Assembly: GCA_033439765.1 (NCBI GenBank)
Contig: JAULSN010000007.1
Coordinates: 1,178,001 to 1,242,000 of the forward strand
Direction of reading: 5' to 3'
Length of the DNA: 64,000 nt
Source of the DNA: Lasiosphaeria ovina
Taxonomy: Eukaryota; Ascomycota; Sordariomycetes; Sordariales; Lasiosphaeriaceae
This document shows, one piece after another, positions 55,129 to 64,000 of the stretch. The translations under genes and the position numbers were made by a program. Under the pieces are notes generated by a model. The model saw nothing but the letters and a program-made list of their open reading frames with translations, searched no databases and was not told where the DNA came from. How positions within the stretch are numbered: the first letter of the stretch is position 1; every line of letters begins with the position of its first letter.

Positions 55129-58100
55129 ATGGTAAAGTCCTATCTGTAAGTTGCACAACCAAGGCCCCCCTCCCCCCCCCCCGAAGGAAGGAAGCCAAGC
55201 AGGGAAGGAAGCAAGCAATGAAGGACATGCTCTGACCAGTTCGTGCGTACCGTGTGTAATTCGCAGCAAATTCGAGCCTTCCAAGTCGTTCGGCCTCGTC
55301 GCTACCAGCACCTCGAATCTCGTCTGGACCTCGGCTGCCAAGGACAAGTCGAGCACCGGCGCCGGCCATGCCGTTGTCGCCGCCAATGAAGAGGTGCTCG
55401 TGTGGGATGTCAAGAAGGGCGAGCTCCTCAGCCGCTGGCGCGACGACAACTGCCGCGCCCAGGTGACCGCCATCGCACAGAGCCGCACCGACCCCGACCT
55501 GTTCGCCGTCGGCTACGACGACGGCAGCATCCGCCTGTGGGACAGCAAGATCGCCACCGCCGTCGTCAGCTTCAACGGCCACAAGTCGGCCATCACCGTG
55601 CTGGCCTTCGACAAGACCGGCGTGCGTCTCGCCAGCGGCGCCAAGGACACCGATGTCATCGTCTGGGACCTGATTGCCGAGGTCGGCCAGTACAAGCTGC
55701 GCGGCCACAAGGACCAGGTCACCGGCCTGCGCTTCGTCGAGCCAGAGGCCCACCTGCAGACAGAAGACGGCGACGACCTGGCCATGGTCGTCGACAGCGA
55801 GCCCGCCGACGGCTTCCTCCTCACAACCGGTAAGGACGCCCTAATCAAGCTCTGGGACCTGTCGTCGCGCCACTGCATCGAGACCCATGTGGCCCAGACC
55901 AACGGCGAGTGCTGGGCCCTGGGCGTGTCGCCCGACTCCAGCGGCTGTATCACGGCCGGCAACGACGGCGAGATGAAGGTATGGGCCCTGGACATCGCCG
56001 CCCTGTCCGAGTCGGCCCAGAAGGTCGACCTCTCCCAGACGGTCAAGTTCCTCCGGGACAGGGGAACGCTGCACCGCCAGAGCAAGGAGAGGGCCGTCGA
56101 GGTCACCTTCCACCCCCGCCGCGACTATTTTGCCGTGCACGGAATCGAGAAGTCTGTCGAGATCTGGAGGATGCGGACCGAGACCGAGGTCAAGAAGACC
56201 CTGGCCAGGAAGCGGAGGAGGAGGAGAGAGAAGCTTGCCGCCACCAAAGGAAAGAAGGCAGCAGATGGGGACCTGGATATAGAGGACGGCAAAGACGAGG
56301 CCGACGACGTCAACGACGCCGAGATATCAGACGTGTTTGCGCAGCACGTCATAGTCCGAACTACTGGCAGAGTCCGCTCTGTCGACTGGGCCATGAGCCA
56401 GGGGAAGAAGGACCTCAAACTGCTAGTCGGAGGCACCAACAACCTGATCGAGCTTTACACCGTCGTTGGCAGGGACAAGCTCAAGACAAAAGCCGACGCC
56501 CCCGACTACAACCGGGCCCTGGCCGTCGACCTTCCCGGACACCGCACAGACATCCGGTCCCTAGCCGTCAGCTCCGACGACAAGATGCTGGCATCTGCGG
56601 CCAACGGCTCGCTGAAGATCTGGAATATCCGCACCCAGACATGCATCCGCACCTTTGAGTGCGGCTACGCCCTCTGCTGTGCTTTTCTGCCCGGCGACAA
56701 GGTGGTGGTGGTCGGGACGAAAGAGGGTGAGCTTCAGCTATACGACGTGGCGTCGGCAACATTGCTCGAGAGCGTCAACGCCCACGAGGGCAGCGCCATC
56801 TGGGCCTTGCAGGTCCACCCAGACGGAAAGTCGGTCGTGTCAGGAGGCGCCGACAAGACAGCCAAGTTTTGGGAGTTCAGGATCGTCCAAGAGCAGGTCT
56901 TGGGCACGACCAGGACAACGCCAAGACTCAAGCTCGTGCAGTCGAGGATACTCAAGGTGTCCGACGACATCCTCAGCCTGCGCTTCTCCCCCGACTCCAA
57001 GCTCCTCGCTGTCGCCCTCCTCGACAGCACGGTAAAGGTCTTCTTCACTGACAGCTTGAAGCTGTACCTCAACCTCTACGGTCACAAACTCCCAGTCCTC
57101 AGCATGGACATTTCGTACGACAGCAAACTCGTCGTCACCAGCTCAGCAGACAAGAACATTAGGATATGGGGCTTAGATTTCGGTGACTGTCACAAGGCAC
57201 TGTTCGGACACCAGGATAGTATCCTGCAGGTCGCCTTTGTGCCGCACAACTCGGACGGCAACGGGCACCACTTTTTCAGCGCCAGCAAGGACCGGACCAT
57301 CAAGTACTGGGACGCGGACAAGTTTGAGCAGATCCAGCGCATAGACGGCCACCATGGCGAGATCTGGGCGCTGGCCGTCAGCCACCACGGCCGCTTCCTT
57401 GTCAGCGCCAGTCACGACAAGAGCATCCGCGTGTGGGAGGAGACGGACGAGCAGATCTTCCTCGAGGAGGAGCGCGAGAAGGAGATTGAGGAGCTCTACG
57501 AGAACACGCTGACCACGTCGCTCGAGAACGACCCCGACGCCGAGGACGCGGACCGCGAGGTGGGCGCGGCCAGCAAGCAGACGGTAGAGACGCTGATGGC
57601 GGGCGAGCGCATCGCCGAGGCGCTCACGCTCGGCATGGAGGACCTAAACACAATGCAGGAGTGGGAGGCGGCCAAGGTCAGCAACCCGCATCTGGCGCCG
57701 CCGCAGCGCCACACCATCTTCGTGGCCCTCGGCAACATCAGCGCCGAGGTCTACGTCATGAACGTGCTGCAGCGCATCAAGGCGTCGGCGCTGCACGACG
57801 CGCTGCTCGTGCTGCCCTTCGCCTCGGTGCCCATGCTCTTCACCTTCCTCAACCTCTTCGCCCTGCGCTCGCTCAACATCCCCCTCACGTGCCGCATCCT
57901 CTTCTTCATGCTCAAGACGCACCACCGCCAGATCGTCGCCTCGCGCACCATGCGCGCCATGCTCGACGGCATCCGCGCAAACATCCGCGCCGCCCTCAAG
58001 CGCCAGAAGGACGAGATGGGCTTCAACATCGCCGCCCTCCGCGTTGTTGGTCTGCAGCTCCAGGACATGAGCGTCAAGGAGTACGTCGACGACAAGTGGG

Positions 58101-58165
58101 ACGCCGACGTCGAGGCCGCCAACGCTTCGGCTCTCCGCAAGCGTGCCTTTGTCCACGTGTCGTAG
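55129..58165 (+). CDS. UTP12: U3 snoRNP WD40 protein Utp12/Dip2
   Basis: Two exons, 55129-55145 (MVKSY plus two bases) and 55267-58165, give 971 residues (yeast Dip2 943). The protein has two beta-propellers of WD repeats (for example GYDDGSIRLWDSKI, SGAKDTDVIVWDL, ASAANGSLKIWNI, VVTSSADKNIRIWGL, SASKDRTIKYWDAD, SASHDKSIRVWEE) and the C-terminal Utp12 helical domain (RHTIFVALGNISAEVYV to the end). Utp12 belongs to the UTP-B subcomplex of the small-subunit processome in the nucleolus and is required for 18S rRNA maturation. An acidic/basic linker (residues about 335-370) separates the two propellers. Assignment secure. Confidence 0.96.
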
Positions 58166-58573
58166 TAGCCCAGGCCAGGGCTGTTGGATCTAAATATAAG
58201 AAGAACGAAATAAGATGTTGGGAAAATAAAATAAAATATCATCTCTCTACAATTTGTTCGGTGTTCGTGTACGGATGATAAAAATGGGTGGGAACGGAAT
58301 GGAATGGATGCATTGGTTTATTTTGCTCAGAGCTACGGTTTAAACAGAACCGAAATAAAATAAAACTCAAGTGCCTAATCCGTTCGGCGTGAGGATATGT
58401 ATTGTTGCTGCAAGCAGTATGACATGTGCCATGTCGTCTCCTTTCCGTCCTACAGTACCTAGGTAAAAAAGTAATAAAGCGACTTCTCAGTGTCGACGCA
58501 AAATCATTCCATTCTTCACCCCATCTCGTGTTCACGTCTGTCTCTGTCTCTGTCTCTCTCAGCAACCCACTAA
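58166..58573. other. Convergent intergenic region
   Basis: 3' regions of UTP12 and MTQ2. A CTCTGT repeat near 58538-58560. No gene seen. Confidence 0.6.
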
Positions 58574-58622
58574 TTAACTACCCCCATCCTCACCACAACC
58601 ACCACCAACTGTCACCCCAGTC

Positions 58623-58682
<60 letters not shown>

Positions 58683-59539
58683 GCGGCGGCGGCGGCGGCG
58701 GCGGCGGCAGGAACCAGGTCCCGCCAGATCCTCACGATCTGCAACTTCTCCCACCCGGCCTGCTTCCCGCTCAACCCAACCGTCTCGGCCCTCCAGGGCC
58801 GTTCTGCAGAATCCGTGTCGGTATCCCACGCGCGCACGCGCGCCTTGACATCGTCGGGCCGGTTGCCCGCGCACAGCAGCACGTACGCGCAGCCGCGCGC
58901 CGCCGACAAAGTGAGGGGCAGCGCCGCGAGCAGCCGCTCCGTCGTCTCCATGCCGTCGCGCCCGCCCGCGTACGACAGCGCGAGCAGGTGCGAGTCCTCT
59001 TCGAATGTCGTCTCCCCCTCAGCATCAGGTGAGGTTTCTGGTGGCGGTTGCGGCAGCGCCTCGGTCGGCACGTACGGCGGGTTAAAGACGAGCACGTCGA
59101 CGACGCCGGCGCGCAGCGGCGCGGTCAGGTCGCCTTGCACCGCGTCGAGAAAACACCCTGCCCCTGATTCGCTCTTTAGGTCTGAAGAAGAAGAGACAGA
59201 GGAAACCGCCTTGGCGGCCGTCGCAGCCGTCGCGGCGCACGCGAAGCGGTTCACGTCGACGGCGGCCGCCAGCACGTCGGCGCGCCCAAAGATGGCCCGC
59301 GCGTGCGCCGCCAGGAAGGCCACCACGACGCCCGACCCCGGGCCGACTTCCAGGACTAGGGGTGCGGGTGCTGTTTTTGTGGATGCGGATGTGGAAGTAG
59401 AAGTGGAAGGGCCGAAGCGTGACGAGAGAAACGCCGTCTCGCTCGCCGACGATAGCGTGTCCAGCAGCAGGAACGAGTCCTCGGCCGGCTCGTACACGCG
59501 CGCGTACGGCACGTGCGATGTGTCGGGCGTGGGCAGCAT
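58574..59539 (-). CDS. MTQ2: eRF1 glutamine methyltransferase Mtq2 with poly-Ala tail
   Basis: 321 residues, single exon. It starts MLPTPDTSHV and YEPAEDSFLLLDTL (substrate-site motif), followed by the SAM motif VLEVGPGSGVVVAFL and the catalytic NPPY (VLVFNPPYVPTE). The core ends at KLQIVRIWRDL. Mtq2 with its partner Trm112 methylates the GGQ glutamine of eRF1 in the cytoplasm, and activates Mtq2-type SAM enzymes. After the core, a GCN repeat encodes about 29 consecutive alanines, then GTGVTVGGGCGEDGGS and stop. Insertions in the core (Ser/Thr-rich near residues 46-56 and 115-125) are also low-complexity. Family and function secure; whether the tail is translated and tolerated is untested. 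Confidence 0.92.
58624..58710 (+). repeat. (CAG)19(CGG)9 triplet repeat in MTQ2
   Basis: 19 CAG, nine CGG and a final CAG on the plus strand. On the minus strand it is read in the GCT/GCC frame, giving about 29 alanines near the Mtq2 C-terminus. Confidence 0.95.
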
Positions 59540-60197
59540 TTTTGTTTCGGGTTTGATCTTTGCTGTTCTTGCGGAGATGGGTGTGCGCGGAAGAATGAAT
59601 GAAAAAGGGGGCGAGGGTGGGATATCTGAAAGGAAAAAGGGGTTGGAAATTGCTTCACCCTTTTTGGGGGTGTGGTTGTATCTTTTGCTGTGATTTTGGC
59701 AGGCAGGCTGGCTGGGGGGGAAAAAGGCACCAAATGAAATATTTCAGGCAACTGGCTTGCGGCACGTGATTAGCTCAGGACTACATGATGCCATTGTCTC
59801 TTTACTCCCCCATCATGCACTTTTCGCAGACGTGATGTAGGTAAGGTATGTGAATAGGTGCTCCTTGCTGCCCGTGAGCTTAGGGGTGGTGTGTTTGTGG
59901 CGGGGGTTGTCTTGGGATTCTCCTACTTGACATCTTGCGGCGCCAGTTTGCCCCTGTGTAAGTAGGTAGGTAACCATCTTGCAATACCAAGACAGCGCAA
60001 GTTTAAGATCCTCGCCCAGAAAAAGAGAGCCGGCCATCAAATGAGTCTCTCCATCTTCTGCCACAGACAGGAGCGAGACCAGTCCTCACACCTCCACCAT
60101 GTACATACATACACACCGCAGCAACTCAACCCAACTCACCTCAACCCATCCTCCCAGCAACCAGACCCCTATCCCAACCCGCGTCCCGTCCCGTCAC
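59540..60197. other. Intergenic, MTQ2 promoter
   Basis: MTQ2 promoter and 3' region of the next minus-strand gene. TAGGTA motifs near 59838 and 59965. No gene seen. Confidence 0.55.
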
Positions 60198-60524
60198 TCA
60201 CATAACACAGCACGTGAGATCAACACCCGGATCGCCGCGTCCCGGCCCGGCGCCGACCCTCACACCGCGGCGCACGCACACCACAACACGAACAACATTC
60301 CGATCGTAAGCCCCGCGCAGGTCGCACACGGGACACGGCTCGCAGCAGACGACGAACGGGCCGCGCGGCGCCGGCTTGGCTCCGCGGCGCGCGTAGACAC
60401 ACGTGCCGTCGTTGCCGAAGAAGGACGGGCACGTCGTGAAGCCCATGCCCGGGCCGCACGGCAGGCGGATGCGCGCCCACGTGTGCCGGCAGGTAGGGTC
60501 GGTGTAGTGTTCTGAGGTGCACAT
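60198..60524 (-). CDS. Small Cys-rich unknown protein
   Basis: 108 residues, starting MCTSEHYTDPTCRHTWARI. Cysteines are regularly spaced (PCGPG, TTCPSF, VCCEPCPVCDLRG). The end GVRVGAGPGRGDPGVDL resembles conserved ends of small uncharacterised ascomycete proteins I recall. Probably binds zinc. No signal peptide or membrane segment. GC-rich and single exon. Function unknown. Confidence 0.65.
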   Translation of the reverse strand: MCTSEHYTDPTCRHTWARIRLPCGPGMGFTTCPSFFGNDGTCVYARRGAKPAPRGPFVVCCEPCPVCDLRGAYDRNVVRVVVCVRRGVRVGAGPGRGDPGVDLTCCVM

Positions 60525-61533
60525 TCTTTGTTATCTCTCTCTTTTTGTGTTGTGTTGTGTGTTGTGGCTGGCTGTCTTGGATGGATGTATTTCTTCCTTC
60601 CGCCCTACTTCGTTGGTTGGATTCACGCTGGAGAAAACGCAGGGGGAGAGTGGTTGGTTGGTTGTATTAGTCCGTGTGTCTCGATGTCATAAATGCAACC
60701 GAGGCTTGCTTTCCTGTGTAGGAAAGTTGACTCCCGTCGTAGGTAAGGTAGGTGTGTTCTGCGGCAGCGGCCCTCGAGGAATTTCTCGCGTCGCTTTGGC
60801 TGTGGAATTCCGCTGAGAAGTGAAGGAAGAAAGGAAGAGGGATGCGGAGCGGTAACCTCTCTCCTTCCAAGCGCGGGCTAACTTTTTAAACACCTCGCTA
60901 TTTCTTCGTTCGGGAGAAGGTGTTGTGACCATCCAGATACGGAAGGCGCAACCGGGGGATATGAGAACTTGCGCTTGTCGAGGAAGCGACACCAAAGAAA
61001 GCGCAGAGGTGAATGCCGCAGGAGGTGCTAGTTAATACCTTGGGTAAAACATGCTCGCGCCCACCGTACGAATTTTAATCAGTGGACCCTCGCCACTCGA
61101 CATGAAGTGGTGCGTGCCAGACGACACGACACAAACAAGACTAGTGAACATCCGGATGGATAGATAAATACATACCTAGACGGGTCACACACGACATTGA
61201 GACGACAGCCACGGCCGCCAGAAGAAGAACAAGGGTATGACATTCACTCATCCACATGAAAATGTACTTGCATAGGTATTCCCAACAAGAGTAATTCAAC
61301 AAGACAAAAAAACAGCCCGCTGCAGACCTTAGGCAGAGGAATCCTCACCAGGAAGCCAAATCGCTGACCCAACTCTTACTCCAAAAGCCAAAACCGGCCA
61401 CATCGTTTATCCGAGGTATGCAAGTGTGTAAGTAAGTGTAAGTGAATACGTATCTGCAACGCGGAGAGAGAAAAAAAGAAACACAAATCAGAATCATGTC
61501 AAACTCATCTCATGCCACATCATTCAACAAAAA
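60525..61533. other. Intergenic, between Cys-rich gene and YVC1
   Basis: Promoter of the Cys-rich gene (TGTGTTGTG runs near 60545-60570) and 3' region of YVC1. No other gene seen. Confidence 0.55.
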
Positions 61534-64000
61534 TCACCCGATATCATCCCTCAGCGTCGTCCTGCTGCTTCCCGACCCGACAATGTCCTCGGGCACCGAC
61601 TCGGTCTCCTCGTCGACCCTAGCCATGAGGCGCTCCAGCATGGACTCGATGCGCTGCGTGCTCTCCTCGAGGGCCTCGAGGCGCGTCGTGATGGCGCTGA
61701 CCTCGTCACTCTCGCTAAGCACGCCCTGTAGCTCAGCCCTGAGCCCGGGAAATGGCGCGATGCTGTCGCGCCGGTTCAGCGTCTTGCCCTGGTGGTTCGG
61801 CGTCTTGGGCGTTAACCCTCCTCCCGTTGCCATTCCTGGTGTTGCTGCCGCCGCCTCCGCCGTCAGCCCAAACGCCGGGAGCTGGTTCCCTGCCGCGTCG
61901 AGCGTGCCGTGCCGCGTGAACTGGCGGCGGATAAGGTTCCTCGTCAGGTCGTCGTCGGTGGCGATCTCGCTCAGCACCGAGTCGGGCGGCGGCGTGTCGA
62001 AGACGGTCGAGAAGTCGTTGGACGACGAGAGGCCCCACTTCTCCCAGAACCACAGGCGCGGCTTGCGCGGCTTGCTGCTGCCGCCGTGGCCCACGATGCT
62101 CGACCGCGGCGTCTCTAGCGACTGCGGCCACAGCATCCGGCGCTCAGCGACGGCGATGATCAGGAGGAGGGGCAAGTTGATCAGGCGCACGCTGAAAACG
62201 TGGATCTTGTGGAACCAGCGGGGCGACACGCAGAACTTGAGCGGGAGGAAGATGAGGATGGCGAGGATGTTGAAAGGGGGCTGGTAGGCAAAGATGGCGT
62301 CGGCCTTGACTCCCTCCAGCGTCAACACCGCTCGGCGGAACTGAATCTCGGCAGACGCATTGGACGCGATGCTGCTGAACGTCGTGGACAGCATCGACAC
62401 GAGGATGGTGAGGAAGAGCGTGTTGCCGAGAAATGCAAAGGCGATCATCAGCGAGGGCCCAAGAATTTCGTGGAAATCAGTCTAGGCTCGATTAGCGACG
62501 CATCCTCAAAGCGGCACCGAGCCTAGGCATGTGGGCACGAACCGAGTGTTGGATGCCGGAGCCATCCAGACCGAACCAGATATAAATCATCCACTTGCTA
62601 ATAGTCCTGCAGGGGTTATCAGTGGTGTGGCGTCCGGATTGAGGAGGTCAGAACTTACACGGCAGGGAAGATTCCATTGCCAAGCCAGACCAATGACAAC
62701 AAGAAACCAAAGAAGCACCAGGCAGCCAGGGCAGTGAGGGCGGTGAAATCGGACATCATGGCTCGGAGGGCCAGAAAGACCATGTTGTCCGAGAGGAGGT
62801 TGAAAGCCAGGCGGGGAATGAGCACCGGGGCCGCCATGGCCATGACGTCCAGGGCCTGTTGGGCCGGGCCGATCCCGCCAGTCTTCCAGCCGTACACGCG
62901 CAGGGCCAGATATATCCAGTAGATGGCCGCGAAGGCCACGTCGAGAAACGACCAGAGATTCTGCGTGTAGACTCGCCTAAGAGGCTTGGGTTAGAAAATC
63001 GAAGCAAACCAGGCCACCTAGGAGGGGGGAACTCACCACCCGTGCTCGAGGATGGTGGCAAACTGGTCCAGGACCCAGCCGCCGGCGTAGACGGTGAAGC
63101 ACACCTCCAGGATGCTAAACTGGCTGGCATCCCTCTCGGTCATGAAGGCGACGTAGAGGCCGAGCAGGATGACGAATTGGATGATCTCGAGCATGTTCCT
63201 GGTGCGCGGGACGATGAGGCGGTACTGGTTCAGCAGCGGGGCCTCACGCGGGTTGTACAGCGAGATGGGCCGCTGCTTGTAGCGGTCGGGGATCAGGTCC
63301 AGCCAGCTCGACGGCGTGTAGATGACGCGGCCCTCGTAGATGGCGTCGACGCTGAATTCTGTTTAGCACACAGGCAGGGACAGAGATAGGGAGGGGGCTC
63401 ACATCTTCTGACACGAGGTCGAGCTGAGAAACAGCCTGCTCTCGCTGAGAATGGCAACCTCGAGGGCCGGGATGGTGCGGTGCCAGGTGGCCGACTGGTG
63501 GACGTTGGGGCGGATCTCGTCGGGGCAGTTCTGGAAGGGCTCGAAGCCGGCGATGAGCACGTGGGCCAGCACGAGCAGATTGTCGGGGCCCTCGTTGTCC
63601 TCGTTGAAGCGGCGCAGGATGCGGGTGGCGATGAGCTCGCACAGCATGGCGCGGGTGAAGTTGACATTCTGGCGGTTGCTCAGGTGCGACTGCTCGTCGA
63701 GGAAGTGGGCGCGGTTGATGAGGAGGCAGTAGACTGGGTGTGTCAGATTTTTCTTTCTTTCTTTATCTTTCTCTTTATCTTTCTTTCTTTTATCTTTCTT
63801 TCTTTTATCTTTCTTTCTTTTATCTTTCTTTCTTTTATCTTTCTTTCTTTTATCTTTCTTTCTTTTATCTTTCTTTCTTTTATCTTTCTTTCTTTTATCT
63901 TTCTTTCTTTTTTCTTTCTTTTCTTCTTATATATATTTAATATGGAAAGAAACATACCAATAGAAATGTCATCCTGCTCGTACAGCTTATCAACCAAAGG
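61534..64000 (-). CDS. YVC1: YVC1-type vacuolar TRP cation channel (partial, 5' end off window)
   Basis: The 3' part of a TRPY channel. Visible exons: 64000-63958, 63733-63403, 63351-63037, 62976-62659, 62606-62543 and 62481-61534 sum to 673 codons in one frame. Hallmarks are RIVPRTR-type pre-S1 text (NQYRLIVPRTRN), several membrane segments (MLEIIQFVILLGLYVAFM; AAIYWIYLALRVYGW; AWCFFGFLLSLVWLGN), the TRPY pore IYIWFGLDGSG, S6 (MIAFAFLGNTLFLTILVSML), and a C-terminal cytosolic coiled coil (EVSAITTRLEALEESTQRIE) ending near the acidic DDIG. Yvc1 releases vacuolar Ca2+ on osmotic stretch and cytosolic Ca2+. The N-terminal domain start lies beyond 64000. Confidence 0.93.
63740..63925 (+). repeat. 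15-bp CTTT-rich minisatellite in YVC1 intron
   Basis: About eight near-perfect copies of a T-rich 15-mer (TTTTATCTTTCTTTC), flanked by simpler CTTT repeats, fill most of the 224-nt intron 63734-63957. Confidence 0.9.

Noticed and set aside
1..64000. CRISPR arrays, operons, bacterial promoters
   Set aside because: Eukaryotic gene structure throughout, and no spaced direct repeats. The minisatellites lack spacers.

Overview
The window is nuclear DNA of a filamentous ascomycete (Pezizomycotina, probably Sordariomycetes). The evidence is short GT-AG introns (about 50-225 nt) with CTAAC/CTGAC/CTCAC-like branch sites, GC-rich coding sequence, single genes in both orientations without operons, and a typical fungal gene set (RAX2, YVC1-type TRP channel, LCL3, HAP2, CTO1-like HAD). 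The species cannot be named from sequence alone.

Layout. Bases 1-12964 are gene-poor: I find no recognisable gene, only low-complexity tracts. From 12965 to 18142 come HAP2 (CCAAT-binding factor subunit), a spliced LSM2 gene and an unknown coiled-coil protein. Bases 18213-21600 hold degraded material: a pogo-like transposase remnant, a frameshifted gene with an internal Trp-rich repeat and an 82-bp tandem duplication. RAX2 lies at 23405-27115 (minus). A broken aminoglycoside-phosphotransferase-like gene (30260-31401), LCL3, a possible PD-(D/E)XK protein and an ASCH-domain protein follow.

At 36782-41602 two very large minus-strand reading frames share one frame and are separated only by a single TGA. 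The first combines a coiled coil, a glycine-rich hydrophobic segment and a beta-rich C-terminal part that loosely recall alpha-pore-forming and Tc-type proteins. This is the most unusual locus in the window. A zinc-ribbon-like protein and a HAD phosphatase follow.

Bases 45001-64000 are dense housekeeping genes: TFIIF beta and a ZC3H3/Red5-like five-CCCH protein (divergent pair), a flavin monooxygenase with BVMO fingerprint, ARPC2 and UTP12 (divergent pair), MTQ2 with a 29-alanine tail, a small Cys-rich protein, and the 3' part of a YVC1-type vacuolar TRP channel running off the right edge.

The genes do not form one pathway. They cover transcription (HAP2, TFIIF beta), RNA metabolism (LSM2, ZC3H3-like, UTP12), translation termination (MTQ2), actin and polarity (ARPC2, RAX2), and calcium (YVC1). 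Exon structures were worked out by hand from splice signals and frame continuity. For LSM2, ARPC2, UTP12, TFIIF beta, LCL3, the monooxygenase, the CCCH protein and the visible part of YVC1, the summed exons keep an open frame.
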